Translations under genes and position numbers: made by a program
Notes under the pieces: model-generated
Told to the model about the DNA's origin: nothing
Database searches by the model: none
What the model saw: the letters and a program-made list of their open reading frames with translations, nothing else
Assembly (NCBI GenBank): GCA_049587755.1
Contig: JBAVEN010000045.1
Span: forward strand, 1 to 64,000
Source of the DNA: Bog-375 sp049587755
GTDB taxonomy: Bacteria; Acidobacteriota; Terriglobia; Bryobacterales; Bryobacteraceae
Reading direction: 5' to 3'
Length of the DNA stretch: 64,000 nt
Shown here: in pieces, positions 7,664-16,216 of the stretch
Layout of the letters: the number at the start of each line of letters is the position of its first letter
Position numbering within the stretch: the first letter of the stretch is position 1

Positions 7664-8657
7664 TCCGCGTCTGAACCAGCTCATCGAACGCCTCGGCTCC
7701 GGCCGCATCCTGGTGGCCGGCGACCTCATGCTGGACGAATTCATCTGGGGCAATGTGTCCCGCATTTCGCCCGAGGCGCCGGTGCCGGTCGTCGAGGTGA
7801 CCTCCGAATCGTATTATCCGGGAGGCGCCGCCAATGTGGCGCGCAATGTCCGCGAGTTCGGCGCGGCCACCCATATGGCGGGGATTGCCGGCGCCGATCC
7901 GGCGGGCGGCCGGCTGCTCGAATTGCTCGATGCCGCGGGCATCGATACCAGCGGCGTGCTGCGCGACCCATCGTTTTCCACCACCGTGAAGACCCGCATC
8001 ATCGCCCGCAACCAGCAGGTGACGCGCGTGGATCGCGAGCGCCACGCGACGCTGAGCGCCGCGCAGTCCGAATTCGTGTTGGCGCAAGTCGAGCGGGCGA
8101 TCGGCGCCGTGGATGCCGTCATCGTGGCGGACTATCGGAAGGGTTTCCTGACGCAGCCGCTCGCCGATTTTATCGGCCGCAAGGTGCGCGCGGCCGGAAA
8201 AATCCTGGCTGTCGATCCTCATCCCTACACCTCGCTCGTCTGGCAGGATGCCACCGTCATCAAACCCAACCGCCGGGAAGCGTTTCTGGCAGCGGGCGTT
8301 GCGCCAGGCGAGCCGGTCGAACCACCGCTCGCCGATCAGGCGTTGCTGGCCGCCGCGCGGCGCTTGCAAGCGCTTTGGCGGCCCAAGAGCTTGTTGATCA
8401 CGCTGGCCGCGCAGGGAATGCTGCTGCTCGAAGACCAGGCGCCGCCCCGCCATCTTCCGGCCCATGCCAAGGACGTCTTCGATGTCTCCGGCGCCGGTGA
8501 CACGGCGATTGCCGTGCTCGCCCTGGCGCTGGCCGCGGGCGCCACGCCCGGCGAAGCCGCCGAACTGGCCAATCACGCCAGTGCCATTGCGGTGGGCAAA
8601 CTGGGGACCGCCACCGTAACCGCGGCCGAACTGGCGGCCAGTGTCGCCCGATCATGA
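7656..8657 (+). CDS. hldA: D-glycero-beta-D-manno-heptose 7-phosphate kinase (PfkB family)
   Basis: Likely phosphorylates heptose 7-phosphate at C1 in ADP-heptose synthesis for the LPS core. This 333-residue PfkB/ribokinase-fold protein matches the kinase half of HldE: ILVAGDLMLDEFIWG, RISPEAPVPVV, YYPGGAANVARN, VADYRKGFL, VIKPNRREAF and the anion-hole/base motif DVSGAGDT with Asp282. The adenylyltransferase half of HldE is absent and no separate hldC is visible here. ATG 7656 is preferred over TTG 7641. The stop overlaps the phosphatase start (ATGA at 8654-8657). Confidence 0.93.
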   Translation: MGNPRLNQLIERLGSGRILVAGDLMLDEFIWGNVSRISPEAPVPVVEVTSESYYPGGAANVARNVREFGAATHMAGIAGADPAGGRLLELLDAAGIDTSGVLRDPSFSTTVKTRIIARNQQVTRVDRERHATLSAAQSEFVLAQVERAIGAVDAVIVADYRKGFLTQPLADFIGRKVRAAGKILAVDPHPYTSLVWQDATVIKPNRREAFLAAGVAPGEPVEPPLADQALLAAARRLQALWRPKSLLITLAAQGMLLLEDQAPPRHLPAHAKDVFDVSGAGDTAIAVLALALAAGATPGEAAELANHASAIAVGKLGTATVTAAELAASVARS

Positions 8658-9187
8658 GCGCGCGCCGGGCGGTGTTCTTCGATCGCGACGGGACGTTGAT
8701 GCACGAAGTGGAATACTGCAGCGATCCCGCCAACGTCAGGCTGATACCAGGCGTGCCGGAAGCGCTCGAGGAGTTGAAGCGTGCCGGCTTTTTGACGATC
8801 ATCGTTACCAACCAGGCCGGCATCGGCAGAGGCCTGTTCACCGAGGCGCAGTATCAAGCCGTCCAACAGGAGTTGCTCCGCCAGATCGGCGCCCACCGGA
8901 TCGACGCATCCTACTTCTGTCCGGACCCTCCCGGCGCTCCCTCGCTGCGCCGCAAGCCGGAGCCCGGGATGGTGCTCGAAGCCGCGGCCGATTTTCAGAT
9001 CGACCTGGCGGCGTCGTTTTTTGTGGGCGACAAGGCGATCGATATCGAATGCGGCCGGCGCGCCGGCACCCGCACCATCCTGGTGCGCACCGGATATGGC
9101 GCCGCCCTCGAGCGCGATCCAAATCTCAAGGCGGATTTTATCGCCGACGATGCGCCAGCGGCCGTTCACTGGTTATTGCAGCAGTAG
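8654..9187 (+). CDS. gmhB: GmhB-like HAD phosphatase (heptose-bisphosphate phosphatase)
   Basis: A 177-residue HAD hydrolase of the HisB-N/GmhB group: motif I FFDRDGTL (nucleophile Asp10, acid/base Asp12), motif II IVTNQAGIGRG, and RRKPEPGM followed by FFVGDKAIDIECGRRAG. Next to the heptose kinase it most likely removes the 7-phosphate of heptose 1,7-bisphosphate. One oddity: GmhB proteins usually carry a zinc loop starting CPHHP and ending CxCRKP, but here the loop reads CPDPPGAPSLRRKP, so the histidine and both later cysteines are missing. Substrate range could therefore differ. Last gene of the three-gene operon. Confidence 0.88.
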   Translation: MSARRAVFFDRDGTLMHEVEYCSDPANVRLIPGVPEALEELKRAGFLTIIVTNQAGIGRGLFTEAQYQAVQQELLRQIGAHRIDASYFCPDPPGAPSLRRKPEPGMVLEAAADFQIDLAASFFVGDKAIDIECGRRAGTRTILVRTGYGAALERDPNLKADFIADDAPAAVHWLLQQ

Positions 9188-9219
9188 CGAGCGAGAGTAT
9201 CGCCGCCTGATGGCTCGAC

Positions 9220-10866
9220 TCACTGTATGCGGATCGGGTCGGCCCAGGTGCCAAGGAAAAGAAACTTCTGCGCGTAAATAGTCTTGGTGAACTTACCGTA
9301 GCGGATATCGGCGCCGGCATAGAGTCCTAGCACAAAACAATCGTCGGGTAGCGGGAACGTGTCCGAAACACTCTGCTGTGTCCGCTTGGGGTCGATCGTC
9401 CGCTGATGAGTTTCTCCCGGCTCCCAGCCCTTGTGCGGAGCAAAGACGTAGCGTAACTCGCTTCCGAGTGAGAAAACGGTGTTGTTGGTTATCTCGTATT
9501 GCACCGGAACTTCTTTGGCTTTGTCGAGGTCCGTGACCGGGGTGCGCAGCTCGAGCGTGGGCCACACGATCGGCTCCTTGCCCGTCAGCACCACGACCAA
9601 CTCCCACTTGAGTAGACGGCCCTGGGCGTTGTAGCTTTCGAACACCAGTTCCCGATCCTTCAGATCTTGGCCCGCGAACGAAAGCTTCCCGCGGACATAT
9701 CCATGGGCGTCGGGCGCGGTTTCCCAAAGCACTGCGTCCTGGTAGATCACCCGGAACCGCTTGACCTCAGGTCCCAGGAAGGCTTCGATCGGAACCTCAT
9801 TCAGGTAGAACTGCTGATTCTTGGGCGAGGCTACCAGGGCCTGGTTATACTCCGCAAGCGCATGCCACGCCGGCCGCGAATAGCCGGTCCTGTCGTTCAA
9901 ATTCTTATAGCCCCAGAACCCGAACCACTCTTCTGCCACATCGTTATGCACGGCGGGCTCGCCGCCCTTCCACCATCCGTCGGAGTAAATGAAGGGGCAT
10001 ACGCCAGCGGCGCCCGAATCGAGCAGGTCGCGATAAGCGCGGGTCATCGCCCGTGCCTGGGTCTCCAGCGTGTTGCCTCCGTACTGGCCCGCACCCGCGC
10101 CCTGGCGCGAGACCGAGCGGCCAAATTCGGTGACCAGCACCGGCTTTGCGGCGCCGTTGAGTTCGGCCACGAAACGATTCGTGTTGGCATAGCCGTGCGT
10201 AAAGTTGGACCCTTCGGTGGTGTAGTCGTAGGTGTTATGGGCGTACACGTCGAAGACGTTGAGGTTCAGCCATCCGGTGATGGCCGTGTTTCCCGAGATG
10301 GCGACGGGCACTCCCGGATGTTCGCGATGAATCAGGTCGCGGACCTTGAGCCAGAGATCGAGGGTCGCCTGCGCGCCCACCTTGCGGAGGTGCGCCGGCA
10401 TCGGCTCATTCATGATCAGATAGGTGATCACGCAGTCATACTTCCTGGTGTAGGCGAGGACGCGCTTCGCCAGCTCCAGGTCCCGCCCCACCACCTTGGG
10501 ATCGCCAAAATCCTCATCGGGCTTAATCCAGATTCCGAAGATGATCTTCAGGCCGGATGCCTGCACCAGCTTGAGCTCGTCTTCGGTCAGCTCCGACCAG
10601 GTGCGTATGCCATTGAACCCGGCAGCCTTGATGTTGTCGAGATCCTGCCGGAATTCCGGCAGATTGGAGACGCGCCGCTGGTAAGGATCTTCGCCGGGAC
10701 GCGCACCGGGCTCGTAGCCGATGGCATTGACGAAGAACTTGTGGCCATCGATGTAATACCAGCCGTCCTTGATTTCGATTTTGCTTTTGGGCGCCGGCGC
10801 GGCCAGTGCCGTGACGCAGCATGCAAGCAGCGCCAGCAGGGTGCAACGATGTACAAGCAATTTCAT
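9220..10866 (-). CDS. Exported glycoside hydrolase with GH2-like TIM barrel
   Basis: A 548-residue secreted protein. The signal peptide is residues 1-23 (MKLLVHRCTLLALLACCVTA, then LAA). A TIM barrel follows (about 30-350) with the family GH2/GH5-clan features GYYPG-like start VNAIGYEPG, GFNGIRTW, acid/base Glu154 in LIMNEP and nucleophile Glu247 in VLVTEFGR. The C-terminal 180 residues are probably beta-sandwich (VIWPTLELRTPVTDLDK). ATG 10866 is chosen because GAGG lies just upstream and the signal peptide starts there; the frame is open to 10899. The substrate is not readable; beta-galactosides, beta-mannosides or beta-glucans are typical. Transcribed alone. Confidence 0.8.
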   Translation of the reverse strand: MKLLVHRCTLLALLACCVTALAAPAPKSKIEIKDGWYYIDGHKFFVNAIGYEPGARPGEDPYQRRVSNLPEFRQDLDNIKAAGFNGIRTWSELTEDELKLVQASGLKIIFGIWIKPDEDFGDPKVVGRDLELAKRVLAYTRKYDCVITYLIMNEPMPAHLRKVGAQATLDLWLKVRDLIHREHPGVPVAISGNTAITGWLNLNVFDVYAHNTYDYTTEGSNFTHGYANTNRFVAELNGAAKPVLVTEFGRSVSRQGAGAGQYGGNTLETQARAMTRAYRDLLDSGAAGVCPFIYSDGWWKGGEPAVHNDVAEEWFGFWGYKNLNDRTGYSRPAWHALAEYNQALVASPKNQQFYLNEVPIEAFLGPEVKRFRVIYQDAVLWETAPDAHGYVRGKLSFAGQDLKDRELVFESYNAQGRLLKWELVVVLTGKEPIVWPTLELRTPVTDLDKAKEVPVQYEITNNTVFSLGSELRYVFAPHKGWEPGETHQRTIDPKRTQQSVSDTFPLPDDCFVLGLYAGADIRYGKFTKTIYAQKFLFLGTWADPIRIQ

Positions 10867-11089
10867 GACGAAGCCTCTTGCGCCCCCTTCGGGATGCAAC
10901 GGAAATGAATCACCGTCCGGCCGGCGTTCAGTTTATCACCTCGCACTACCGTTGCCGCTCTTTCGGACGCGGGCACAAACCGGCGTAGCAGGCGCGGAGA
11001 CGAACGGGCGGCGGGTCCGTTGTCAGCGCCTCTGCCTCGTGATACCTTCAGAATCGGACGAAAATATCTTGAAAGCGAGGGCACGACGG

Positions 11090-11911
11090 ATGAGCTCGAA
11101 CGCACGCATCTTCTCTTTTCTCGTACTTACGCTTGCCGCCTTGAGCGGTTGCTCCAGCGGGCCAGCGGCCAAAGAATCCAAGAAAGCCGCGGTCGCACTG
11201 GACAGAATCCAGGGGAAGGCTCTAGTTGGGGCGGAAACCGGCGCCACCGATGCCGCACTGAACGCGGGTGGACCTACGGTGTACATCCGGGAAGGCGACC
11301 GCCGCTACCGCCTGTTCTTGAGGACGGCCGCCGATGTAGTCGATGGGAAAGAGTACGTTGCCGAGGGAATCTACGCGCAAAAAGCGATCGACGCGATTGG
11401 CGATCCCGATCAGGGCAAGAACGGTTATCCGCTGCAATCGAGCTGCGAGCGTGTCGTCCGGATGGCCTGGAGCGACCTGGCCTTCGATGAAATCGATGCC
11501 GACAGTTCGCTTGTGAGCGCCAGGTTGAAACGGTATCCGGCCAGGGCCATCTTCCTGGTTACGCGGATACGGCTTGCTTCACCTGCCGATACCAGCGCCG
11601 CGGAACCGAAGACAGAGGCCGCGGCCGAAGAGGAGGACGTTCCCGAAGTCTCTGTTCCGGCGGAAAAGGAGCGCACTTTTCTGATTGCGGGACCGACCGT
11701 TCAAACCGCGCCCCTTTGGGATCCCGCGGGGGGAACGGTCAACTGCAAAGTCCTCATCAGTTCGAAAGGGAAGATCTCGGAGCTCGAAACCGGCGTGCAA
11801 CTTTGTGAGGCTGTGCCGTGGTCGCAGTTTAGCTATCAGCCCCCGGTCCAGGGCGGCCATCCCGTCAAAGTGAAAACCGAGGTTGAAGTGCGCTTCGATC
11901 CGCGAAAGTAA
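11090..11911 (+). CDS. Predicted lipoprotein with TonB-C-like C-terminal domain
   Basis: A 273-residue exported protein. Residues 1-18 are a lipoprotein signal with lipobox LSGC, so the mature protein is probably anchored by an acylated cysteine. The middle (about 30-160) has no recognised domain; residues 160-190 are rich in Ala/Glu, a probable linker. The last 60 residues (VNCKVLISSKGKISEL, then WSQFSYQPPVQGG and VKTEVEVRFDP) resemble the TonB C-terminal fold seen in many acidobacterial envelope proteins. ATG 11090 fits the signal peptide; the frame is open from 10769 without one. Function unknown. Confidence 0.7.
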   Translation: MSSNARIFSFLVLTLAALSGCSSGPAAKESKKAAVALDRIQGKALVGAETGATDAALNAGGPTVYIREGDRRYRLFLRTAADVVDGKEYVAEGIYAQKAIDAIGDPDQGKNGYPLQSSCERVVRMAWSDLAFDEIDADSSLVSARLKRYPARAIFLVTRIRLASPADTSAAEPKTEAAAEEEDVPEVSVPAEKERTFLIAGPTVQTAPLWDPAGGTVNCKVLISSKGKISELETGVQLCEAVPWSQFSYQPPVQGGHPVKVKTEVEVRFDPRK

Positions 11912-12006
11912 AAGCCGCCACGGCTTGGCAACGCTGACCGGCTGCAATACCGGCGAGATCGCCAGGGGGCCCATGGTACCGCCGCCCATGAAGGCGGACG
12001 AACACG

Positions 12007-12032
12007 AAAAACGGGCCGCCCAGCGCGGCCCG
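12007..12032 (-). terminator. Rho-independent terminator after the GH3 gene
   Basis: On the minus strand a perfect 8-bp stem (CGGGCCGC, loop GCTGG, GCGGCCCG) is followed directly by five T residues and begins 15 bases after the GH3 stop codon. This is the clearest intrinsic terminator in the window. The lipoprotein gene ends convergently about 95 bases away. Confidence 0.85.
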
Positions 12033-12047
12033 CGATTGGGACGCTGG

Positions 12048-14711
12048 CTATTCGATGCCGGTTTCCGCCTGCAGGCGCAGGTCGCGCGAGGAACTTCCCA
12101 CCTGCACCGTGCGCGGGCCCGCCGCCAATTCCCACTTGCTCTGCGCCACGGACCAGTACTGGAGCCGTCGCAGCGGGAGATGCAGGGTCACGTCTTTTGT
12201 CTCGCCCGCCCGCAGGTGCATTCGGTCGAAGGCAGCCAGCGCGCGCGGGGCGAACTGCGCACCCTGCGGAGGCCGGCTGGGCGCGGCGAGATAAATCTGC
12301 GGCACTTCGTCGCTCTCGACGGCTCCAGCGTTGCGCAGACGGAAGGTCACGTCCAGCCCGCCATCGCCGGCCCGTTTCACTGACAGGCCCGAGTATTCGA
12401 ACTTTGTGTACGACAGGCCGAAGCCGAACGGGAACAGGGGTCCGAGGTGGTTCTTGTCGAACCAGCGATAGCCGACGTCGACACCCTCGGCGTAAGTGGT
12501 CTTGCCTTTGACACCTTTGGAGGAGCGCTCCGGGTGCGCCGGATCGTTGGCGACGGCCTGATCCATCGCCTTCATCCAGGTGAACGGCAGCCGGCCGGCG
12601 GGGCTCACGTGGCCCAGCAAGACATCCGCGGTCGCCCAGCCGCCTTCATCGCCGGGGAACCACATTTGCAGCACGGCCTTGACCTTGCTCAGCCAGGGTA
12701 GCGCGACTGGCTGGCTGACGTTCAGCACCACGATGGTATTCGGGTTCACTGCCGCGATGTCTTCGATCAACTGGTTCTGATTTCCCGGTATGCCAAACAC
12801 CGGCTGGCCCCGCGACCACGCAAACACGATCGCCGTCTTCGCTTGCTTTGCCGCTGCGATGGCCGCCAGGTAATTGGATTTCTGTTGCTCGGGCGTCACC
12901 CAGCTCACGCGGACCTGCACGGGATTGCCCGAAACGTCGGCGGTCGATGTCACCGTGATGGTATGAGCGCCGGCGGTGAGATTCACCAGGCGCCGCATGT
13001 TGTCGAGACCGTCCGGGGTGGGCACGATGTTGTGCTCCCCGGCGTGCAGCACGTTGCCGTGCATGTTCCCCATGTGATTGCCGGTGTGGTTGACGCGCTT
13101 GCCGTCGATCAGGAGGGTACCGACGGTGCCGAGTAGCTGCAGGTTCACCAGGTAGGAGCCGGTGGAGGGAACCGTGAGCGTTCCCGCCCATTTCCAGGAC
13201 GTGCCGGCGGGCAGTGCCTTGCCGTTCGCTTGGGTGAAGTCGACCTGCGCGCTTACTTCTGTCGCGTTGGTTTTTGAGTTGGTGCACAACAGGCCCGGTT
13301 TTCCGTCATGCGAGAGCACGGAGGCCGGCACGGGAACGCCGTTCATGTCATCGGCCGCGGCATACGTGACCCGCGCGTTCGGAGCCAGCTTGCGCAGAGC
13401 CTCGACGGCGCCGATCTGCCGCGCAGGGATGCCGAGCGACTTCTCGCCGGGCTCGCCCACCGCGATCGTCTGCCCCGTGCCCGGCCCGATCATGGCCAGC
13501 GAGGCGAGGTCCGCCGCTTTGAGCGGCAGCACGCCGCCCTCGTTCTTCAACAGGACCGCGGCGTCGTCCCCGGTCTTGCGCACCACCGCGGCGTCCGCGT
13601 CCACCGGCACCGGCGTGACGTTGTGCTTGCCTTTGCCGTCCAGCAATCCGAACCTGTCCATCTCAAACAGAATGCGGCCTACCGCGCGCGTGATGGTCTC
13701 TTCTTTCACCAGGCCGCTCTTCAGGGCGTTCAGCATGCCGATGGCCGGCGCTGGCTTGGAGAAAGAACTGAAATCGAATGGGGCCGGCGGCGGCTCTTCA
13801 GGCATCGCTGCTCCGAAACCAAAATCGCCCATATCCACTCCGGCCGGAGGCTTGTAGGGCGGCGGCGGTTCGGAAAGAAAATAGGCGGGAATGAACCCGC
13901 TGGTTCCCGGCATCTCGAGGTCGAGTCCGTCGTTGATGAAATCGGTGCCGTGCGTGGCGCCCCAGTCGGAAGTGATGAACCCCGGAAAGCCGATCTCGTC
14001 CTTGAGGATCTTGATCTGCGTGTCGCTGTTGCCGCAGGCCCAGGGCCCGTTCACCTTGTTATAGGAACACATGATGGAGGACACTCCCGCGGCCACGGCA
14101 TCGGCGAACGGCGCAACGTAAATCTCGTGCAGAGCCTGCTGGTCGACGATGTTGTCATCGCCACCGTCGTAAGCCACGTAGTGTTTGGCTTGCGCCATGA
14201 TGCCCTGGCTCTGCACGCCGCGAATCATCGCCGCGCCGATCTGTCCGGTGAGCACCGGATCTTCGCCATAGGTGTTGTAGCCGCGCTCAAACGTGATGTC
14301 GCGATCGATGTTGATGAAGGGCTGCAGCACCACGTCGATGCCCAGCGCCCGGGCGTCGCGGCCGATCACCACGCCGTTCTGCTCGGCGTCCGCGCGGCTG
14401 AAGGTGGCGGCCAGGCCCATGGTGGAAGTGGGCGCGGTCGAGGGAACACGCGTCAGCACTCCCGGAGGGCCATCGGCCATGCGCAGCGCGGGAATGCCGA
14501 GCCGTGGGACGCCCGGCAGAAAGCCGGGCTGCCCCTGATCGGTGGCGGGCGGTTCCGTGGCGCCGTGGATCATGGCGATCTTCTCTTCCAGCGTCATCTG
14601 GCTGAGAAGCTTGTCGACCCGCGCATTGCCCGTGACGGTGGGGATGCCGGTTTGCGCCAACGCGGCGCCGGCCAGAAGAACGGCTGCAACGGATATCCTC
14701 GAAGCTTTCAT
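12048..14711 (-). CDS. Exported GH3 beta-glucosidase with PA14 domain
   Basis: A family 3 glycoside hydrolase of 887 residues, probably periplasmic or secreted (signal peptide about 1-19). The order is: TIM barrel (25-330; MADGPPGV, YGEDPVLTG, KHYVAYDG), alpha/beta domain with an inserted PA14 carbohydrate-binding module (about 460-600; WKWAGTLTVPSTGSYLV), and a C-terminal fibronectin III-like domain (LGLSYTKFEYSG onwards). The nucleophile is Asp249 in FITSDWGATHGT. The PA14 insertion is typical of beta-glucosidases acting on oligosaccharides or glycosides, but xylosidase activity is also possible. Single gene followed by its own terminator. Confidence 0.93.
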   Translation of the reverse strand: MKASRISVAAVLLAGAALAQTGIPTVTGNARVDKLLSQMTLEEKIAMIHGATEPPATDQGQPGFLPGVPRLGIPALRMADGPPGVLTRVPSTAPTSTMGLAATFSRADAEQNGVVIGRDARALGIDVVLQPFINIDRDITFERGYNTYGEDPVLTGQIGAAMIRGVQSQGIMAQAKHYVAYDGGDDNIVDQQALHEIYVAPFADAVAAGVSSIMCSYNKVNGPWACGNSDTQIKILKDEIGFPGFITSDWGATHGTDFINDGLDLEMPGTSGFIPAYFLSEPPPPYKPPAGVDMGDFGFGAAMPEEPPPAPFDFSSFSKPAPAIGMLNALKSGLVKEETITRAVGRILFEMDRFGLLDGKGKHNVTPVPVDADAAVVRKTGDDAAVLLKNEGGVLPLKAADLASLAMIGPGTGQTIAVGEPGEKSLGIPARQIGAVEALRKLAPNARVTYAAADDMNGVPVPASVLSHDGKPGLLCTNSKTNATEVSAQVDFTQANGKALPAGTSWKWAGTLTVPSTGSYLVNLQLLGTVGTLLIDGKRVNHTGNHMGNMHGNVLHAGEHNIVPTPDGLDNMRRLVNLTAGAHTITVTSTADVSGNPVQVRVSWVTPEQQKSNYLAAIAAAKQAKTAIVFAWSRGQPVFGIPGNQNQLIEDIAAVNPNTIVVLNVSQPVALPWLSKVKAVLQMWFPGDEGGWATADVLLGHVSPAGRLPFTWMKAMDQAVANDPAHPERSSKGVKGKTTYAEGVDVGYRWFDKNHLGPLFPFGFGLSYTKFEYSGLSVKRAGDGGLDVTFRLRNAGAVESDEVPQIYLAAPSRPPQGAQFAPRALAAFDRMHLRAGETKDVTLHLPLRRLQYWSVAQSKWELAAGPRTVQVGSSSRDLRLQAETGIE

Positions 14712-14794
14712 GAATCACTCCCAAAGAGGTTGCGTGCGGCCAACACTCTTGCGCGCGCGACCTTGTAATCTAACACCTTGCACAATTCGGCCCC

Positions 14795-14908
14795 TCATAG
14801 GGGAAAAACTCCCAGGCCGACGCACACGGCCGTCATCAGCACGGACGGCTTGCTGAGAATCGCCGCCAGCAGAATCGCGATCGTGGCGAAACCGAGGATG
14901 GCCAGCAT
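14795..14908 (-). CDS. 37-residue hydrophobic small ORF, possibly a transporter remnant
   Basis: ATG at 14908, stop TGA at 14795-14797, directly downstream of the CaiB-type gene. The translation starts MLAILGFATIAILLAAIL, one membrane helix, and resembles the first helix of citrate-Mg/H+ (CitMHS-type) transporters, which often begin MLAxLGFxTI. It stops after 37 codons, so it is either a small membrane protein or the leftover N-terminus of a lost transporter. An AGG nine bases upstream is the only ribosome-binding signal. Confidence 0.3.
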   Translation of the reverse strand: MLAILGFATIAILLAAILSKPSVLMTAVCVGLGVFPL

Positions 14909-14915
14909 GCGGTGC

Positions 14916-16208
14916 CTATTCGGTTTCGCTCGCGGGCCCGGTCTGGTATGCCACGCCGCGCTCGATGAGGGCCGCGAGAGCGGAATCGTCCAGGCCGAGC
15001 AGTTCCTGGAGCACGCTCGGTGTGTGCTGCCCGAGCAGCGGAGCGGGGGCGCCGGGGGCGCCCGGCGTCTCGGAAAGCTTGACCGGCGTTCCCGTTACCC
15101 GGTGGCGCCCGGCGGTGGGATGATCCACAAACGGGAACATTTGCCGGACAGCGGATTGCGGATGCTCCACCACTTCTTGAAAATTCCGCACCAGCGATGC
15201 CGGAATGCCGGCGCCTTGCAGGCGGGCGATCCATTCCGCCGCTGGCCGCTCGCGGAACACCTCCTCCAAAAGCGGTTCCAGCACCGCGCGGTTCCGGATG
15301 CGCGCCGCATTGCTTGCGTAATCGGGATGAGTTTCCATCTCCGGCCGTTCCATCGCCCGGCAGAAAATCGACCAGAGTTTTTCGCTGCCGACCGCAATCG
15401 CCACCGCGCGGTCCCTCGTCTGGAACACCCGGTACGGCACCACCGTCGGGAACGCAGTGCCCATCGGCTTGGGCACGTCCCCCGAACCGAGGTAACTCAT
15501 GTAATTCGAGCTCATGGTCGAAATCATGCTGTCGAGCATGGCGACATCCACGTATTGGCCGAGCCCGGTAAGTTCCCTCGCGCGCAGCGCCAGCAGGATG
15601 CCGATCACGGAAAACAGGCCGGCCGTCACGTCCGTCACTCCGTAGCCGCAACGAACGGATTCGCCCTGCGCCGTGCCGGTGATGCTCAGCAAGCCGCTGG
15701 AACTCTGCACCACCAGATCCATCGCGGCTTCGTCGCGGGAGGGACCCTGCTGGCCGTAGCCGGAGATCGAGCAGTAAACCAGGTGCGGATTGCGCCGGTG
15801 CACCGCTTCATAGCCGAGCCCGAGACGGTCCATCGCGCCGGGACGGAAATTCTCGACCAGCACATCCACCCGATCGATCAGCCGCAGGCAAAGTTCGCGG
15901 CCCGCCGGCTGTTTCAGATCGATCGAGATGCCGTGCTTGCCCCGGTTCAGACCGAGGAAGACATGAGCCTCGCCGCCCGAAAACGGCGGTCCCCAGCCCC
16001 GCGCCATATCGCCGGAACGGGACTCCAGCTTGTAGACCTCCGCGCCGTAATCGGCGAGTAAGAGCGTGCAATAAGGACCGGCCAGCGCGTGAGAGAAGTC
16101 CAGCACGCGAATTCCCTCCAGCGCTTTCCGCGGCTTCGCGTTGTGGTCGTTGGTTGGCTTTGAGTGCATTTTGGCCGCGGTCGTTAATCGAGGGCGGCGG
16201 CTCGTCAT
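14916..16208 (-). CDS. CaiB/BaiF-family (class III) CoA-transferase
   Basis: A 430-residue cytoplasmic enzyme that moves CoA between organic acids. It shows LEGIRVLDFSHALAGPYCTL, LADYGAEVYKLES, NRGKHGISIDLK, LIDRVDVLVENFRPGAMDRLGL, and the catalytic aspartate Asp164 in RDEAAMDLVVQ. The length fits the family. Eight bases separate it from the upstream carboxylesterase gene, so both are likely co-transcribed; ATG 16208 follows from that spacing, but an internal ATG at 16169 lies closer to the conserved core. The acid substrate cannot be told; racemase activity, as in alpha-methylacyl-CoA racemases, is an alternative. Confidence 0.88.
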   Translation of the reverse strand: MTSRRPRLTTAAKMHSKPTNDHNAKPRKALEGIRVLDFSHALAGPYCTLLLADYGAEVYKLESRSGDMARGWGPPFSGGEAHVFLGLNRGKHGISIDLKQPAGRELCLRLIDRVDVLVENFRPGAMDRLGLGYEAVHRRNPHLVYCSISGYGQQGPSRDEAAMDLVVQSSSGLLSITGTAQGESVRCGYGVTDVTAGLFSVIGILLALRARELTGLGQYVDVAMLDSMISTMSSNYMSYLGSGDVPKPMGTAFPTVVPYRVFQTRDRAVAIAVGSEKLWSIFCRAMERPEMETHPDYASNAARIRNRAVLEPLLEEVFRERPAAEWIARLQGAGIPASLVRNFQEVVEHPQSAVRQMFPFVDHPTAGRHRVTGTPVKLSETPGAPGAPAPLLGQHTPSVLQELLGLDDSALAALIERGVAYQTGPASETE

Positions 16209-16216
16209 GCCCGCCG

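Noticed and set aside
7044..8576. 510-codon frame antisense to the aminotransferase and heptose kinase genes
   Set aside because: Long only because of GC-rich third positions; crosses the boundary of two certain genes and has no motif.
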